Notes: generated from the letters alone by a model not told the origin. Positions 49,783 through 58,135 are shown, counted from the stretch's first letter. The stretch is 64,000 nucleotides of DNA from Lachnospiraceae bacterium (GCA_025758065.1 CP107199.1:2019501-2083500), one strand, 5' to 3'. Numbers and translations are program-made.

Positions 49783-51642
49783 ATGAGCAGTAAAAAGCTG
49801 GCAAAAAAAGTGCTGATTACAACTTTATCAGCAAGTATGGTGTTACCTTTTGGAAGTGCTGTATATGCAAATACACAGGCATTACCAAATGGAATGATTA
49901 TTACAGAAAATGGTGTAGAATATTTGAAGGATTCAAATGGTGAAAAATATTCTGGATGGTTTTTCGACTCTAATGATGAATGGTATTATTTCAATGAGAC
50001 CAACAAGACCATGAAAAAGGGATGGCATCATGATGATAAGGATGGCTATTGGTATTATCTGAATCCAACAAGTGGTAAAATGGAAACAGGATGGCAGAAA
50101 ATTGATGGAAAAGAATATTTCTTCCAGCCTGTAAGAGATATGGGGAACTACCATTTTAATAATGAACAAGAAAAATGGCTGTATTCCATGAATAGCAAAG
50201 TTCCATACGGAGCAATGTATGTGAGCACAACTACACCGGATGGCTTCAAGGTAGATGGTAGTGGGGCCAAGGTTGCCGAAGAAACAGCCGCACAGTCTGG
50301 AAATACTAATGCTTCATCCGGTACACAGACAACAAAAAATGGCTGGGTATCTGAAAACGGAAGCTGGTACTATTATGAAAATGGTGCTATGGCTAAAGAT
50401 AAATGGCTGAATGTGTCTAGAAAATGGTACTATGTTGTATCAGATGGTTCTATGGTTACCGGTACATGGAAAGAAATTAGCGGTAAGTCCTATTATTTCG
50501 GTTCAGATGGAGCAATGTATGTAAGCACCACTACACCGGATGGTTCCAAAGTAGACAGTAACGGAGCAAAAGTAACCGGGCAGACAACAACACAGACAGG
50601 AAATGGCGGTACTTCATCTAGTACGCAGACAGTGAAGAATGGCTGGGTATCTGAAAACGGAAGCTGGCATTATTATGAAAATGGAACGCTGGCAAAAAAT
50701 AAATGGCTGAATGTATCTGGAAAATGGTACTACGTTGTATTAGATGGTTCTATGATTTCGAATACATGGAAAGAAATCGGCGGAAAATCCTATTATTTTG
50801 GCGCTGATGGAGCAATGTATGTGAATACAACAACACCGGATGGAAAACAAGTTGATGGAAACGGAAATGTTGTTGTAGAATCCCATAAGATGTATCCTTC
50901 TAAGTCTACTATAGTCGGAACATATGTATACGATGATGGAAAAGAAGGCGGTTACTATGATGGTGAGATACACAGTCATTTTGTATTGACTTTGGATTTA
51001 AATGAAGATAATACATATGACTATGAATACGATAATTCTATGCGTGCCTATTATTCAGAAGGAACATATATTTACAATGAAGAAACAGGGATAATAACTT
51101 TCTCTGATAATGGATTAACAAAGGGAATCGTTAAAGACGAAGGAATATTAATTTCTGAAATTACACTAGGAGACATACTTTTTGTTTCAACTACATCCCA
51201 AAACAATAATACTTCTAATAGCAGTGCTTCATCAACATCAAAAGACTACAGTAAATATGTAGGTAGCTATGGCATTAAAGAAATGGCGGATACAGATAGC
51301 GTAGGGCATGTTGGAACTGGAGATGTTGAAATTACAAAGATAGCCAATAATAAAATATATGGCACTTTTATTGAACATGCAGATGCCAGTGACTGGGGTT
51401 GTGACATTGATTTCTCTAATGGTGTTTCGATTAACAGTGATGATACGTTTGTTGTTCAGGGCAAGGAATATTACCGCAAATGGGATGAAGATAACTATAA
51501 AACGGCCAAGTACACAATTAAATTTCAGTTAGGAACAGATGACGGAAGACCAACTATTGAGGGAATAGATGTAACAGGAGGTCTTAACGATGGATCTGAT
51601 TGGGATTGGGGCATGGAAACCTATTACAAGGTTTTAAGGTAA
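49783..51642 (+). CDS. Secreted cell-wall-binding repeat protein (element cargo)
   Basis: The protein has about 619 residues. The signal peptide MSSKKLAKKVLITTLSASMV is followed by LPFGSAVYAN. Wall-binding repeats follow (SGWFFDSNDEWYYFNETNKT, GYWYYLNPTSGKMETGWQKI). Two nearly identical modules of about 100 residues start with GWVSENGSW and end with DGAMYVSTTTPDG or DGAMYVNTTTPDG. Then come two domains of beta-rich type: TIVGTYVYDDGKEGGYYDGE to about 470, and YSKYVGSYGIKEMADTDSVG to the end. No catalytic motif is recognised. ATG 49783 has GAGGAG 8 nt upstream. It is controlled by the Xre operators. It is possibly a surface adhesin or an exclusion/defence factor; this is inference. Confidence 0.85.
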   Translation: MSSKKLAKKVLITTLSASMVLPFGSAVYANTQALPNGMIITENGVEYLKDSNGEKYSGWFFDSNDEWYYFNETNKTMKKGWHHDDKDGYWYYLNPTSGKMETGWQKIDGKEYFFQPVRDMGNYHFNNEQEKWLYSMNSKVPYGAMYVSTTTPDGFKVDGSGAKVAEETAAQSGNTNASSGTQTTKNGWVSENGSWYYYENGAMAKDKWLNVSRKWYYVVSDGSMVTGTWKEISGKSYYFGSDGAMYVSTTTPDGSKVDSNGAKVTGQTTTQTGNGGTSSSTQTVKNGWVSENGSWHYYENGTLAKNKWLNVSGKWYYVVLDGSMISNTWKEIGGKSYYFGADGAMYVNTTTPDGKQVDGNGNVVVESHKMYPSKSTIVGTYVYDDGKEGGYYDGEIHSHFVLTLDLNEDNTYDYEYDNSMRAYYSEGTYIYNEETGIITFSDNGLTKGIVKDEGILISEITLGDILFVSTTSQNNNTSNSSASSTSKDYSKYVGSYGIKEMADTDSVGHVGTGDVEITKIANNKIYGTFIEHADASDWGCDIDFSNGVSINSDDTFVVQGKEYYRKWDEDNYKTAKYTIKFQLGTDDGRPTIEGIDVTGGLNDGSDWDWGMETYYKVLR

Positions 51643-51649
51643 TATAATC

Positions 51650-51691
51650 AAGGCTAGATTAGATAACTACGCATCTAATCTAGCCTTTTTC
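51650..51691 (+). terminator. Terminator of the wall-binding protein
   Basis: AAGGCTAGATTAGAT (51650-51664) and ATCTAATCTAGCCTT (51673-51687) form a perfect 15-bp stem, followed by TTT. Confidence 0.9.
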
Positions 51692-51719
51692 AATGGTGAT
51701 TGTATGTTCTCCGCTGGTT

Positions 51720-51773
51720 AAAAGCTGTAAAGGGGCGAGATATATCTGCTTTGCAGATCCCTTGACAGCTTTT
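51720..51773. other. Long two-level hairpin near the element's right end
   Basis: AAAAGCTGTAAAGGG (51720-51734) pairs with CCCTTGACAGCTTTT (51759-51773) with one mismatch, and ATCTGC (51744-51749) with GCAGAT (51753-51758) inside. No T-run follows. It may be a replication or nicking origin relic or an excision-related structure (inference). Confidence 0.5.
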
Positions 51774-51805
51774 CTTTTAAACTGCATGAAATAGGAAATA
51801 TGGGG

Positions 51806-51826
51806 TGATTACATTTTTGATTACAC
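51806..51826 (+). other. Right integrase arm-type sites
   Basis: TGATTACAT (51806-51814) and TGATTACAC (51818-51826) repeat the left-arm motif. Confidence 0.55.
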
Positions 51827-51883
51827 TCTGAATTGATGATGTACAAAGTGCCTTTCTATCTAAGTTTTTTGTTAAGTGCGCAC

Positions 51884-51908
51884 GTTCGATTCCCATCACC
51901 TGCTTTTT
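51884..51908 (+). mobile_element. attR of the tRNA-Gly element
   Basis: This is an exact copy of 25 bp of the tRNA-Gly 3' end. It is a tRNA fragment, not a gene, and lies 25 bp before the promoter of the FMN riboswitch transcript. Confidence 0.88.
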
Positions 51909-51933
51909 GTGTACTCTTTTTTACCACAATCTA

Positions 51934-51962
51934 TTGACTGTGAAAATAGAAAATAGTATACT
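51934..51962 (+). promoter_or_regulatory. Promoter of the ribU riboswitch transcript
   Basis: TTGACT (51934-51939) and TATACT (51957-51962) with 17-bp spacing lie just upstream of the FMN riboswitch. Confidence 0.75.
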
Positions 51963-51975
51963 GATACACAGATAA

Positions 51976-52092
51976 GTTCTTCGGGGCAGGGTGGAATTCC
52001 CTACCGGCGGTATAGTCCGCGAACCATGTTATGTGGCCGACCTGGTGAGATTCCAGGACCGACAGTAAAGTCTGGATGAGAGAAGAAGATGT
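51976..52092 (+). promoter_or_regulatory. FMN riboswitch (RFN element)
   Basis: The hallmark blocks are present in order: CTTCGGGGCAGGGTG, CCCTACCGGCGGT, AGTCCGCGA, CTGGTGAGATTCC, CCGACAGTAAAGTCTGGATG and GAGAAGAAG. FMN binding should favour the downstream terminator (52162-52191) and lower ribU expression. Confidence 0.95.
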
Positions 52093-52161
52093 GTCTGTCA
52101 GACTCAGATGTATTTCATAGATAGAAATGCATGAGAGGAACAGAAAAATATCAGTAATCCC

Positions 52162-52191
52162 CGGATAGCTTGATCAGCTATCCGTTTTTTT
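52162..52191 (+). terminator. Riboswitch-controlled terminator
   Basis: CGGATAGCT and AGCTATCCG form a 9-bp stem with a 5-nt loop, followed by seven T. Confidence 0.88.
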
Positions 52192-52209
52192 ATTGCCATG
52201 TATATCGGA

Positions 52210-52290
52210 AATGTACAGTGATGAAATTTGGGTACAACTGACAAAAAAACTTCTTACAAAATCAGGCACAGAGAGATTCCGGGAGAACAT
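52210..52290. repeat. Family B repeat, internally deleted copy before ribU
   Basis: It begins with ATGTAC and the remainder matches the right half of family B (GAAATTTGGGTACAACTGAC, then AGATTCCGGGAGAACAT). It lies between the riboswitch terminator and the ribU start, 26 nt from the ATG. Confidence 0.7.
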
Positions 52291-52316
52291 TTTCAGAACA
52301 GGGAGGAACATCATTT

Positions 52317-52955
52317 ATGGAAAGAAAACTGATGAACACGAAAAATGTAGTGCTTATGGGCATGTTTGGCGCGCTGGCTGCAGTGCTTATGCTGTTTGAG
52401 GTGCCGCTGCCATTTCTGGCACCCAGCTTTTATGGACTTGATTTTGCAGAAGTGCCTATGTTAGTAGGAACTTTCGCATTGGGACCTGTAGCAGGTATTG
52501 TGATGCAGATCGTAAAAATCCTGATCAAACTGATCTTAAAGCCAACATCCACTGGTTTTGTAGGTGAATTTGCCAATGTAGTCATGAGCTGCGCATTGAT
52601 CCTTCCGGCTGGCTTTATCTATCGCTTCAAAAAGAGCAAAAACGGTGCTCTTGCAGGAATGGCAGTGGGAACTGTTCTTATGGCAGTAGCAGGTGTTGTA
52701 ATGAATGCTTTGGTAATGATCCCGTTTTATTCCAACTTTATGCCTATTGAGACTATTATTAAAGCAGGGGAAGCAGTAAATCCGGCGGTCAGCAGCGTAT
52801 GGACACTGGCTATTTTCTGTGTAGGACCGTTTAATCTGGTAAAGGGTACACTTACTTCTGTGATTACAGCAGTGATCTATAAGCGTATCAGTGTTCTCAT
52901 CCATGGAGCTTCCCATGGAACTTCAGGATCTTATGGGGTGAAAAAAGCAGTCTGA
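52317..52955 (+). CDS. ribU: Riboflavin ECF transporter S component
   Basis: RibU binds riboflavin (and FMN) in the membrane and works with the ECF module, which is encoded elsewhere. The 212 residues have about six helices: KNVVLMGMFGALAAVLMLFE, APSFYGLDFAEVPMLVGTFA, LGPVAGIVMQIVKILIKLIL, MAVAGVVMNALVMIPFYSNF and VGPFNLVKGTLTSVITAVIY. The N-x(n)-F-G-L-D-F region is typical of RibU. ATG 52317 has GGGAGG about 9 nt upstream. Control by the FMN riboswitch upstream supports the assignment. The neighbour downstream is a tRNA cluster. Confidence 0.94.
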   Translation: MERKLMNTKNVVLMGMFGALAAVLMLFEVPLPFLAPSFYGLDFAEVPMLVGTFALGPVAGIVMQIVKILIKLILKPTSTGFVGEFANVVMSCALILPAGFIYRFKKSKNGALAGMAVGTVLMAVAGVVMNALVMIPFYSNFMPIETIIKAGEAVNPAVSSVWTLAIFCVGPFNLVKGTLTSVITAVIYKRISVLIHGASHGTSGSYGVKKAV

Positions 52956-53069
52956 AAAAGGCGTGAAAAGATACTGAAAATTAATTTGAAAAAAATTGAA
53001 AAAAGTGCTTGCATTTCTGAAAGCTCTATGATAAGATATACCTCGTTGGTGCGGTAAGCGCTGGCGAAT

Positions 53070-53143
<74 letters not shown>

Positions 53144-53173
53144 TTAGGCAAAAGCCTAATAAAAAATATTGAT

Positions 53174-53248
53174 GGTGGGTATGGCGAAGTTGGTTATCGC
53201 GCCAGATTGTGGCTCTGGAGGCCGAGGGTTCGAATCCCTCTACTCACC
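53174..53248 (+). tRNA. tRNA-His (GTG)
   Basis: The anticodon loop TTGTGGC sits between CCAGA and TCTGG. The acceptor stem GTGGGTA pairs with TACTCAC. The genomic G before G1 and the discriminator C fit the G-1:C73 identity element of tRNA-His. Confidence 0.96.
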
Positions 53249-53297
53249 CTAATCCTCTTTCTGGAGCAGGAAGAGGATTTTTTATATCTTATACTTT

Positions 53298-53370
53298 TGG
53301 GCTGTCGCCAAGCGGTAAAGGCACAGGACTTTGACTCCTGCATACGAGGGTTCGAATCCCGCCAGCCCAG
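53298..53370 (+). tRNA. tRNA-Gln (TTG)
   Basis: The acceptor TGGGCTG pairs with CAGCCCA. The anticodon loop CTTTGAC (TTG) sits between CAGGA and TCCTG. The T-arm has GGGTTCGAATCCC. CCA is not encoded. Confidence 0.96.
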
Positions 53371-53377
53371 GGACTAC

Positions 53378-53419
53378 AGCAGCCGGATTTCAGTGAAAAC
53401 AGAAGTCGGGCTGCTTTTA
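53378..53419 (+). terminator. Terminator of the tRNA cluster
   Basis: AGCAGCC and GGGCTGCT bracket a loop region, followed by TTTT. The stem is imperfect but strong. Confidence 0.7.
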
Positions 53420-53484
53420 GCATATTGAGAAAGCACGGACAATGGATTTTTGATTATATACATAACTGAGAGAGGGAGAATGGC

Positions 53485-53823
53485 ATGCAGATACTGGGGA
53501 TCAACTTTAAGAGCAAGGCAGAGCGGGAACAGGATGAGAAGAAATATAAAGAACGTATATTTCCGGGTGGAGAAGAAGAACGAGAGAAGGTCTGCCGGGA
53601 ATTAGCCAAAAGACTGCCTGGGAAAGATGAAAAAGATCTGCTGATGTGTTATGTACATGTGAGAGACCGGATGACCGGGGCAGGACTTTCTTTTGAGCAG
53701 GTGAAAAAAGAAACGAAAGGGGCCCAGTGGCTTTCTTTTGCAGATGAGGAAACCTTTGATGGGATCTGGGAAGTGATGGGATTAGTGCGTGCAGACAGCA
53801 GTAAAAATGCAGATAAAAATTAA
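53485..53823 (+). CDS. Conserved-looking hypothetical protein, charged, 112 residues
   Basis: The cytoplasmic protein is very rich in Lys and Glu. It starts MQILGINFKSKAEREQDEKK and contains KVCRELAKRLPGKDEKDLLM and FADEETFDGIWEVMGL. GAGGGAGAATGGC lies before the ATG, giving a plausible ribosome binding site. It ends just before a transposase remnant. No known domain is recognised. It has no signal peptide or membrane helix. Codon use is like its neighbours. Confidence 0.6.
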   Translation: MQILGINFKSKAEREQDEKKYKERIFPGGEEEREKVCRELAKRLPGKDEKDLLMCYVHVRDRMTGAGLSFEQVKKETKGAQWLSFADEETFDGIWEVMGLVRADSSKNADKN

Positions 53824-53901
53824 GGTGAAAATGCGTAAAAAAAGTTTTATATTTTTAAAGATTGTTTTATAAGTACCTGTATAGCGACCTGGTTGAGTAT
53901 T

Positions 53902-53980
53902 ATGTTAAAATGGGACGATCTTCCGTCAGAATATAGAGAAAGGCTGAGTGAAGAGCTTGAAGAGAATTACAGTCATGGAT
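53902..53980 (+). pseudogene. 5' fragment of an unidentified gene, cut by a transposase remnant
   Basis: An open stretch starting MLKWDDLPSEYRERLSEELE then EN is plausible protein but its continuation is lost. At about 53975 the opposite-strand transposase remnant begins. The fragment is too short to identify. It is followed in the same frame by non-coding-like sequence and a stop. Confidence 0.4.
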
Positions 53981-53984
53981 ACCA

Positions 53985-54673
53985 TTCTCTTTACATTTGC
54001 AGATACGTTTTTTTCGTTCTCTGTGTGAAGTTACAATAGGCATTCCATCACCCGCTAATACTAAAGCATCTGCATGGATAAGCCCTGTAGAAACAGAAAT
54101 CTCAAGGAATTCCTTTTGATAGATTTTAAAGAGAGAAGAATAAGGCTGTTCATCAAGTTTGAAATCTGTTTTCTCCAAGGTCGGAAGAAGATCGGCAACT
54201 GTAACTTTTTCCACGGAATCAGCTTTTGTACCTTTTGTTTTAGGCTTTTTAATCTTGGTCTTCAGCGGATGGATGTGTGGTGACATATGATCATCACCAG
54301 AGTTCCATAAGCGGTTTAAAAAATCATAAAAAGTACAAACACCGGGAGTGTTACCAACTTCAAATCCACTAAGGATAGCATAAAGAGGATTCATTTTAAG
54401 CTGAGCAGCCCACTTCGTTAATGAAGTAACTTTAAAGTCAATGGAAAGAAGATGAGAACGCTGCATGCAAGAAGGAGTTTGTGGAGTTGGTCCGAATTTT
54501 GAATATTTATCAGCCATAAAAGTATCGGTAAAAGATAAATTGAGATTCCAAAACCGCTCAATGATATCCCAGGTGGAACGAGCAAGAGCATTTGGATTAG
54601 GATAATATTTACGAAGATTAGTAACAACAAAGTTGTGGTAGTCAGCATGACTGCCACAATTAACAGGTAACAT
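53985..54673 (-). pseudogene. IS transposase, N-terminal fragment
   Basis: The residues run MLPVNCGSHADYHNFVVTNL to LAGDGMPIVTSHRERKKRIC then KCKENGIHDCN. The DGMP segment with the first catalytic Asp, and a following Arg/Lys-rich block, are typical of a DDE transposase N-terminal half. After GIHDCN it breaks into unrelated sequence, so the catalytic core is missing. ATG 54673 has GGAGGG upstream on the minus strand. The family within the IS list is not assigned. Confidence 0.65.
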
Positions 54674-54812
54674 AAAAATCGCCCTCCAGTCGATAAAATA
54701 AAATATATTCAATCGGCTTCGCCGCAAATTTTGAGCGATTTGTCAAGTGTTTTTGGCAAAAAAGTGGGGGATTTAATAAAAAGGAATCAGAAAACCTTGA
54801 TTTTACTGAGTT

Positions 54813-54831
54813 GAAGATTCCGAGAGATCAT
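54813..54831 (+). repeat. Family B solo right end before the MarR gene
   Basis: GAAGATTCCGAGAGATCAT matches the family B right end with one or two changes and ends 27 nt before the next start codon. Confidence 0.5.
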
Positions 54832-54858
54832 AGAATAAAGAAGGGATGAAAAAAGTCA

Positions 54859-55332
54859 ATGGAGAAGGAACGGGCAAAACTATTAGATGAATTGTTGAAC
54901 CAAATCGATCGGGCATATGATTTAATGGAAGAATATGATTCTATGTCGAGAAAATATGGGGAGGTGATTTTATATCAGGTTGAAGCTCATTTGATAAAAT
55001 ATATCGGGGAGCATCCGGGAACGACGGTTTCAGATATAGCACAAGATTTGAACAAAACCAGCAGTGCAGCGAGTCAGATGGTGAAAAAACTGCAGACAAA
55101 AGGATTGATTGAACAAATAAAAAATGAAAAAAACAGGAGAAATACTTTTTTGAATTTGACGTCTGCTGGATGGAGCTTGTACGAGGCAAGAGAAAAATTT
55201 GAGCAACATTGCTATGAACGGACATTTGAGTATTTAGCAGAGTTTTCAGAAAAAGAAATAGAAGTAGTATGCAGGATATTGGATAGGATGAACCAAACCT
55301 TTAAATTAGATATAGAGGACAGCAAAATGTAA
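54859..55332 (+). CDS. MarR-family transcriptional regulator
   Basis: The 157-residue winged-helix dimer-type regulator shows YLIKxIGEHPGTTVSDIAQD-type blocks: HLIKYIGEHPGTTVSDIAQD, LNKTSSAASQMVKKLQTKGL, IEQIKNEKNRRNTFLNLTSA. It is followed by the PatB-type C-S lyase gene and an amino-acid symporter with a terminator in between, so it may repress or activate them. ATG 54859 follows AAGGGATG. A terminator follows at 55331-55362. Confidence 0.87.
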   Translation: MEKERAKLLDELLNQIDRAYDLMEEYDSMSRKYGEVILYQVEAHLIKYIGEHPGTTVSDIAQDLNKTSSAASQMVKKLQTKGLIEQIKNEKNRRNTFLNLTSAGWSLYEAREKFEQHCYERTFEYLAEFSEKEIEVVCRILDRMNQTFKLDIEDSKM

Positions 55333-55362
55333 AACATGCACAAAAGTGCATGTTTTATTTTG
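55331..55362 (+). terminator. Terminator after MarR gene
   Basis: AAAACATGCAC and GTGCATGTTTT form an 11-bp stem with a 4-nt A loop, followed by ATTTTG. Confidence 0.85.
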
Positions 55363-55454
55363 TTTATTTAAGATATTTACATATGCAAAGAAAGATGATA
55401 TTATCTTACCATAAGAACTATTAAGTATCTAAATAATACAAAGGGAGAGGAAAA

Positions 55455-56633
55455 ATGAAGTATAATTTTGATGAAATTATTGACAGAAGTAATACCTACA
55501 GCTTTAAAAGAGATTGTCTGCCTGAAGGAGCACCTAAAGACAGTCTTTCTTTTTGGGTTGCAGATATGGATTTTCCTTGTGCTGATCCTGTTATAGAAGC
55601 ACTGCATCAAAGAATTGATAGGAAGATATACGGTTATACAGCATATGACAATCAAGATGTTTATGAGGCTGTATCAGGATGGTTTATGAGACAATATGGA
55701 TGGAAAATAGAAAGAGAAGAACTATCATTTAGTCCTGGAGTTGTTCCTGCGCTTGCATTTCTGATTCGGGCCTTAACGGAGCCGGGAGATGGGATCATCA
55801 TTCAGCGGCCAGTATACTACCCATTTACAATTAAAATTGAAAATGCAGGAAGAAGGGTTGTAAATAATCCACTGATCCATGATGGAAATACGTATAGGAT
55901 GGATTATATTGATCTTGAAGAGAAATTGAAAAATCCGCAAAATAAGGGAATTATTATTTGCAGTCCACATAATCCGGTAGGTCGCGTATGGACTGAAGAT
56001 GAGTTGAGACAGTTAGTGGATCTTTGTAAGAAATACAATAAATGGATTATTTCTGACGAAATTCATTGTGATTTGACAAGAAAGGGCATGAAGCATCATC
56101 CACTTTTAACTGTGGCACCAGATTATAAAGATCAGATTATTGCATGTACTGCACCAAGCAAAACATTTAACTTGGCAGGAATGCAGATATCTAATATTGT
56201 GATTCCGAATAAAGAATATAAAGCAAAATTTGATTTTCTGTTAGACGATTGCTTTGGTTTGATGGCTGCACCCCTGGGAATTTCTGCAATGATTGCTGCA
56301 TATACACACGGGGAAGAATGGCTTGATCAGGTTCGAGAGTATATTGATGAAAATATTGCTTATGTACATGATTTCCTTCAGAAAAATATGCCTGAAGTTA
56401 CGATGTCAGATACACAGGGAACGTATTTAATATGGTTGGATTTCAGAGCATATTGCAATGATGAGAAAAAGCTGGAGAAGCTTATGCACGAGAGTGCGAA
56501 GGTTGCCTTGGATGAAGGTTATATTTTTGGAGATGAGGGAAAGGGCTTTGAAAGAATTAATATGGCCAGTCCAAGAAGTATGATTGTAGAATGTATGGAA
56601 CGGATTCATAAAGCATTGAAACCAGAAGTGTAA
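55455..56633 (+). CDS. MalY/PatB-type aminotransferase (C-S beta-lyase)
   Basis: The 392-residue PLP enzyme has the MalY/PatB pattern: DCLPEGAPKDSLSFWVADMD, FPCADPVIEALHQRIDRKIY, ELSFSPGVVPALAFLIRALT, IICSPHNPVGRVWTEDELRQ, ISDEIHCDLTRKGMKHHPLL and the PLP-Lys segment CTAPSKTFNLAGMQ. Such enzymes cleave cystathionine or cysteine conjugates to thiol, pyruvate and ammonia. It is followed 33 bp later by a Na+:alanine-type symporter, which suggests uptake and breakdown of a sulfur amino acid or conjugate (inference). ATG 55455 follows GGGAGAGG. Confidence 0.92.
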   Translation: MKYNFDEIIDRSNTYSFKRDCLPEGAPKDSLSFWVADMDFPCADPVIEALHQRIDRKIYGYTAYDNQDVYEAVSGWFMRQYGWKIEREELSFSPGVVPALAFLIRALTEPGDGIIIQRPVYYPFTIKIENAGRRVVNNPLIHDGNTYRMDYIDLEEKLKNPQNKGIIICSPHNPVGRVWTEDELRQLVDLCKKYNKWIISDEIHCDLTRKGMKHHPLLTVAPDYKDQIIACTAPSKTFNLAGMQISNIVIPNKEYKAKFDFLLDDCFGLMAAPLGISAMIAAYTHGEEWLDQVREYIDENIAYVHDFLQKNMPEVTMSDTQGTYLIWLDFRAYCNDEKKLEKLMHESAKVALDEGYIFGDEGKGFERINMASPRSMIVECMERIHKALKPEV

Positions 56634-56666
56634 TTTACTGAATACAGAGGAGAAAGGGAGATTGGT

Positions 56667-58130
56667 ATGGAAGTACTTACCAGCATTTTAAATTTTTTTG
56701 ACACCGTTTTGTGGAGCAGCCCGTTAATTTATATTTCCATTTTTGTTGGACTTCTCTATACTGTTGGCTTAAAGGGATTTCAAATTCGATACTTAAAACA
56801 AATGGTGAATAGCGTTTTTGAAAAGAGTGCAGATAGTGAATCCTCCACATCATTTGAAGCATTTGCTTTGACGGTTGCGGCAAGAGTTGGAACGGGAAAT
56901 ATTGTAGGCGTTGCAACTGCAATTGCAGCAGGTGGCCCTGGTGCAGTATTCTGGATGTGGGTTATGGCAATTCTGGGAGCGGCAACATCTTTTGCAGAAA
57001 ATACGTTAGCTCAGGTGTATAAAGAAAAGGTTGACGGAATGTATCGGGGCGGTACTTCATTTTTTGTAAAAAAGGGACTTGGCCTTGGATGGTTTGGAAC
57101 CGTATTTGCATTTTGCAGCCTTTTGAATTGTGGCATTTTGCATACAACACAGCCGAACTCCATTGCTGATGCAATGTATAATGCTTTTGGTGTTCCACAC
57201 TGGATTGTGGGAGTTATCATGGTAATTATAGCCGCAATTATCATTTCAGGTGGCTTAAAAAGTATTATTCGATTTACATCAAAGATTGTACCGATCATGT
57301 GCCTTCTGTACCTGGGAGTTACTTTAATTGTACTTGGCGTTAATATCACTAAAATTCCGGCAGTATTTGCGCTTATTTTTAAAAGTGCATTTGGTAAAGA
57401 TGCAATTTTTGGTGGTATGGTGGGATCAGCAATTGCATATGGTATCAAGAGAGGTGTCTATTCAAGTGAAGCAGGTATGGGAACTACACCTCAAGCAGCA
57501 GCAATTGCGGGAGTATCTCACCCGGCAAAGGTTGGTTTGACACAGGCTTTATCCGTATATGTTGATACATTACTGGTTTGTACCGCAACAGCCTTAATGA
57601 TTTTACTTGCCGGTACATATAATGTAACAGATGCGGCGGGGAGTGTATTGTATGAAGGTATTAGCGGAGTCAATGCTGGTGTTGGTTTTACACAGGGAGC
57701 ACTGGATTCTGTAATTCATGGTTTCGGTTATCCAATGATAGCGGTTATGCTGGCATTATTTTCATTTACGACATTAGTAGGCTGCTTTAATATTTCTGAA
57801 TCTGATTTGATTTATATGTTCAAGGGATATTCAAAAAGTAAGACTGCACAGATTTTGTTCAAAGTATGGTTTTTGATTCCAATCTTTATTGGCTGTATTT
57901 CAAGTACAGAATTTGCATGGTTGTGTGCGGATATTGGAACCGGAGCATCTTGCTGGGTTACACTAATTGCAGTGATTTTCCTGTTCCCAATTGTGAGGAA
58001 GGTCTGGAATGATTATGAAAAACAATTCAAGGATGGAAAGGATCCTATTTTCCGACCAGACAATTGCGGCATAAAAAATGCTGATCTCTGGAATGAAATA
58101 GCAGATGAATATGAAAAAAAACTAAAATAA
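56667..58130 (+). CDS. Sodium:alanine/glycine symporter (AGCS family)
   Basis: The 487-residue membrane protein has about eleven helices and the AGCS signature: SLIYISIFVGLLYT, FEAFALTVAARVGTGNIVGV, AIAAGGPGAVFWMWVMAILG, GGTSFFVKKGLGLGWFGTVF, GVYSSEAGMGTTPQAAAIAG and a late FSFTTLVGCFNISESDLIYM. It takes up alanine, glycine or a related small amino acid with Na+. It is the last gene of the operon with the C-S lyase and has a terminator at 58136-58171. GGAGAAAGGGAG lies upstream. Confidence 0.95.
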   Translation: MEVLTSILNFFDTVLWSSPLIYISIFVGLLYTVGLKGFQIRYLKQMVNSVFEKSADSESSTSFEAFALTVAARVGTGNIVGVATAIAAGGPGAVFWMWVMAILGAATSFAENTLAQVYKEKVDGMYRGGTSFFVKKGLGLGWFGTVFAFCSLLNCGILHTTQPNSIADAMYNAFGVPHWIVGVIMVIIAAIIISGGLKSIIRFTSKIVPIMCLLYLGVTLIVLGVNITKIPAVFALIFKSAFGKDAIFGGMVGSAIAYGIKRGVYSSEAGMGTTPQAAAIAGVSHPAKVGLTQALSVYVDTLLVCTATALMILLAGTYNVTDAAGSVLYEGISGVNAGVGFTQGALDSVIHGFGYPMIAVMLALFSFTTLVGCFNISESDLIYMFKGYSKSKTAQILFKVWFLIPIFIGCISSTEFAWLCADIGTGASCWVTLIAVIFLFPIVRKVWNDYEKQFKDGKDPIFRPDNCGIKNADLWNEIADEYEKKLK

Positions 58131-58135
58131 GAAGA

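Larger units (their letters stand above)
49135..51908. mobile_element. 2.75-kb element integrated in tRNA-Gly
   Basis: It is bounded by exact 25-bp direct repeats (49135-49159, 51884-51908). Inside, next to attL, is an integrase C-terminal stump on the minus strand. An Xre-type regulator and a secreted wall-binding protein follow. TGATTACA-type repeats lie near both ends: 49209-49217 and 49219-49227 on the left, 51806-51814 and 51818-51826 on the right. They are likely integrase arm sites. No replication, mobilisation or phage structural gene is present. It looks like a decayed or minimal satellite element. Confidence 0.82.

Noticed and set aside
49135..51908. A complete prophage or conjugative element at tRNA-Gly
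   Set aside because: Only 2.75 kb with no structural, replication or transfer genes; only an integrase stump is present.
51884..51908. Second tRNA-Gly gene
   Set aside because: Only the T-arm and acceptor 3' end are present; it is an attachment-site copy.
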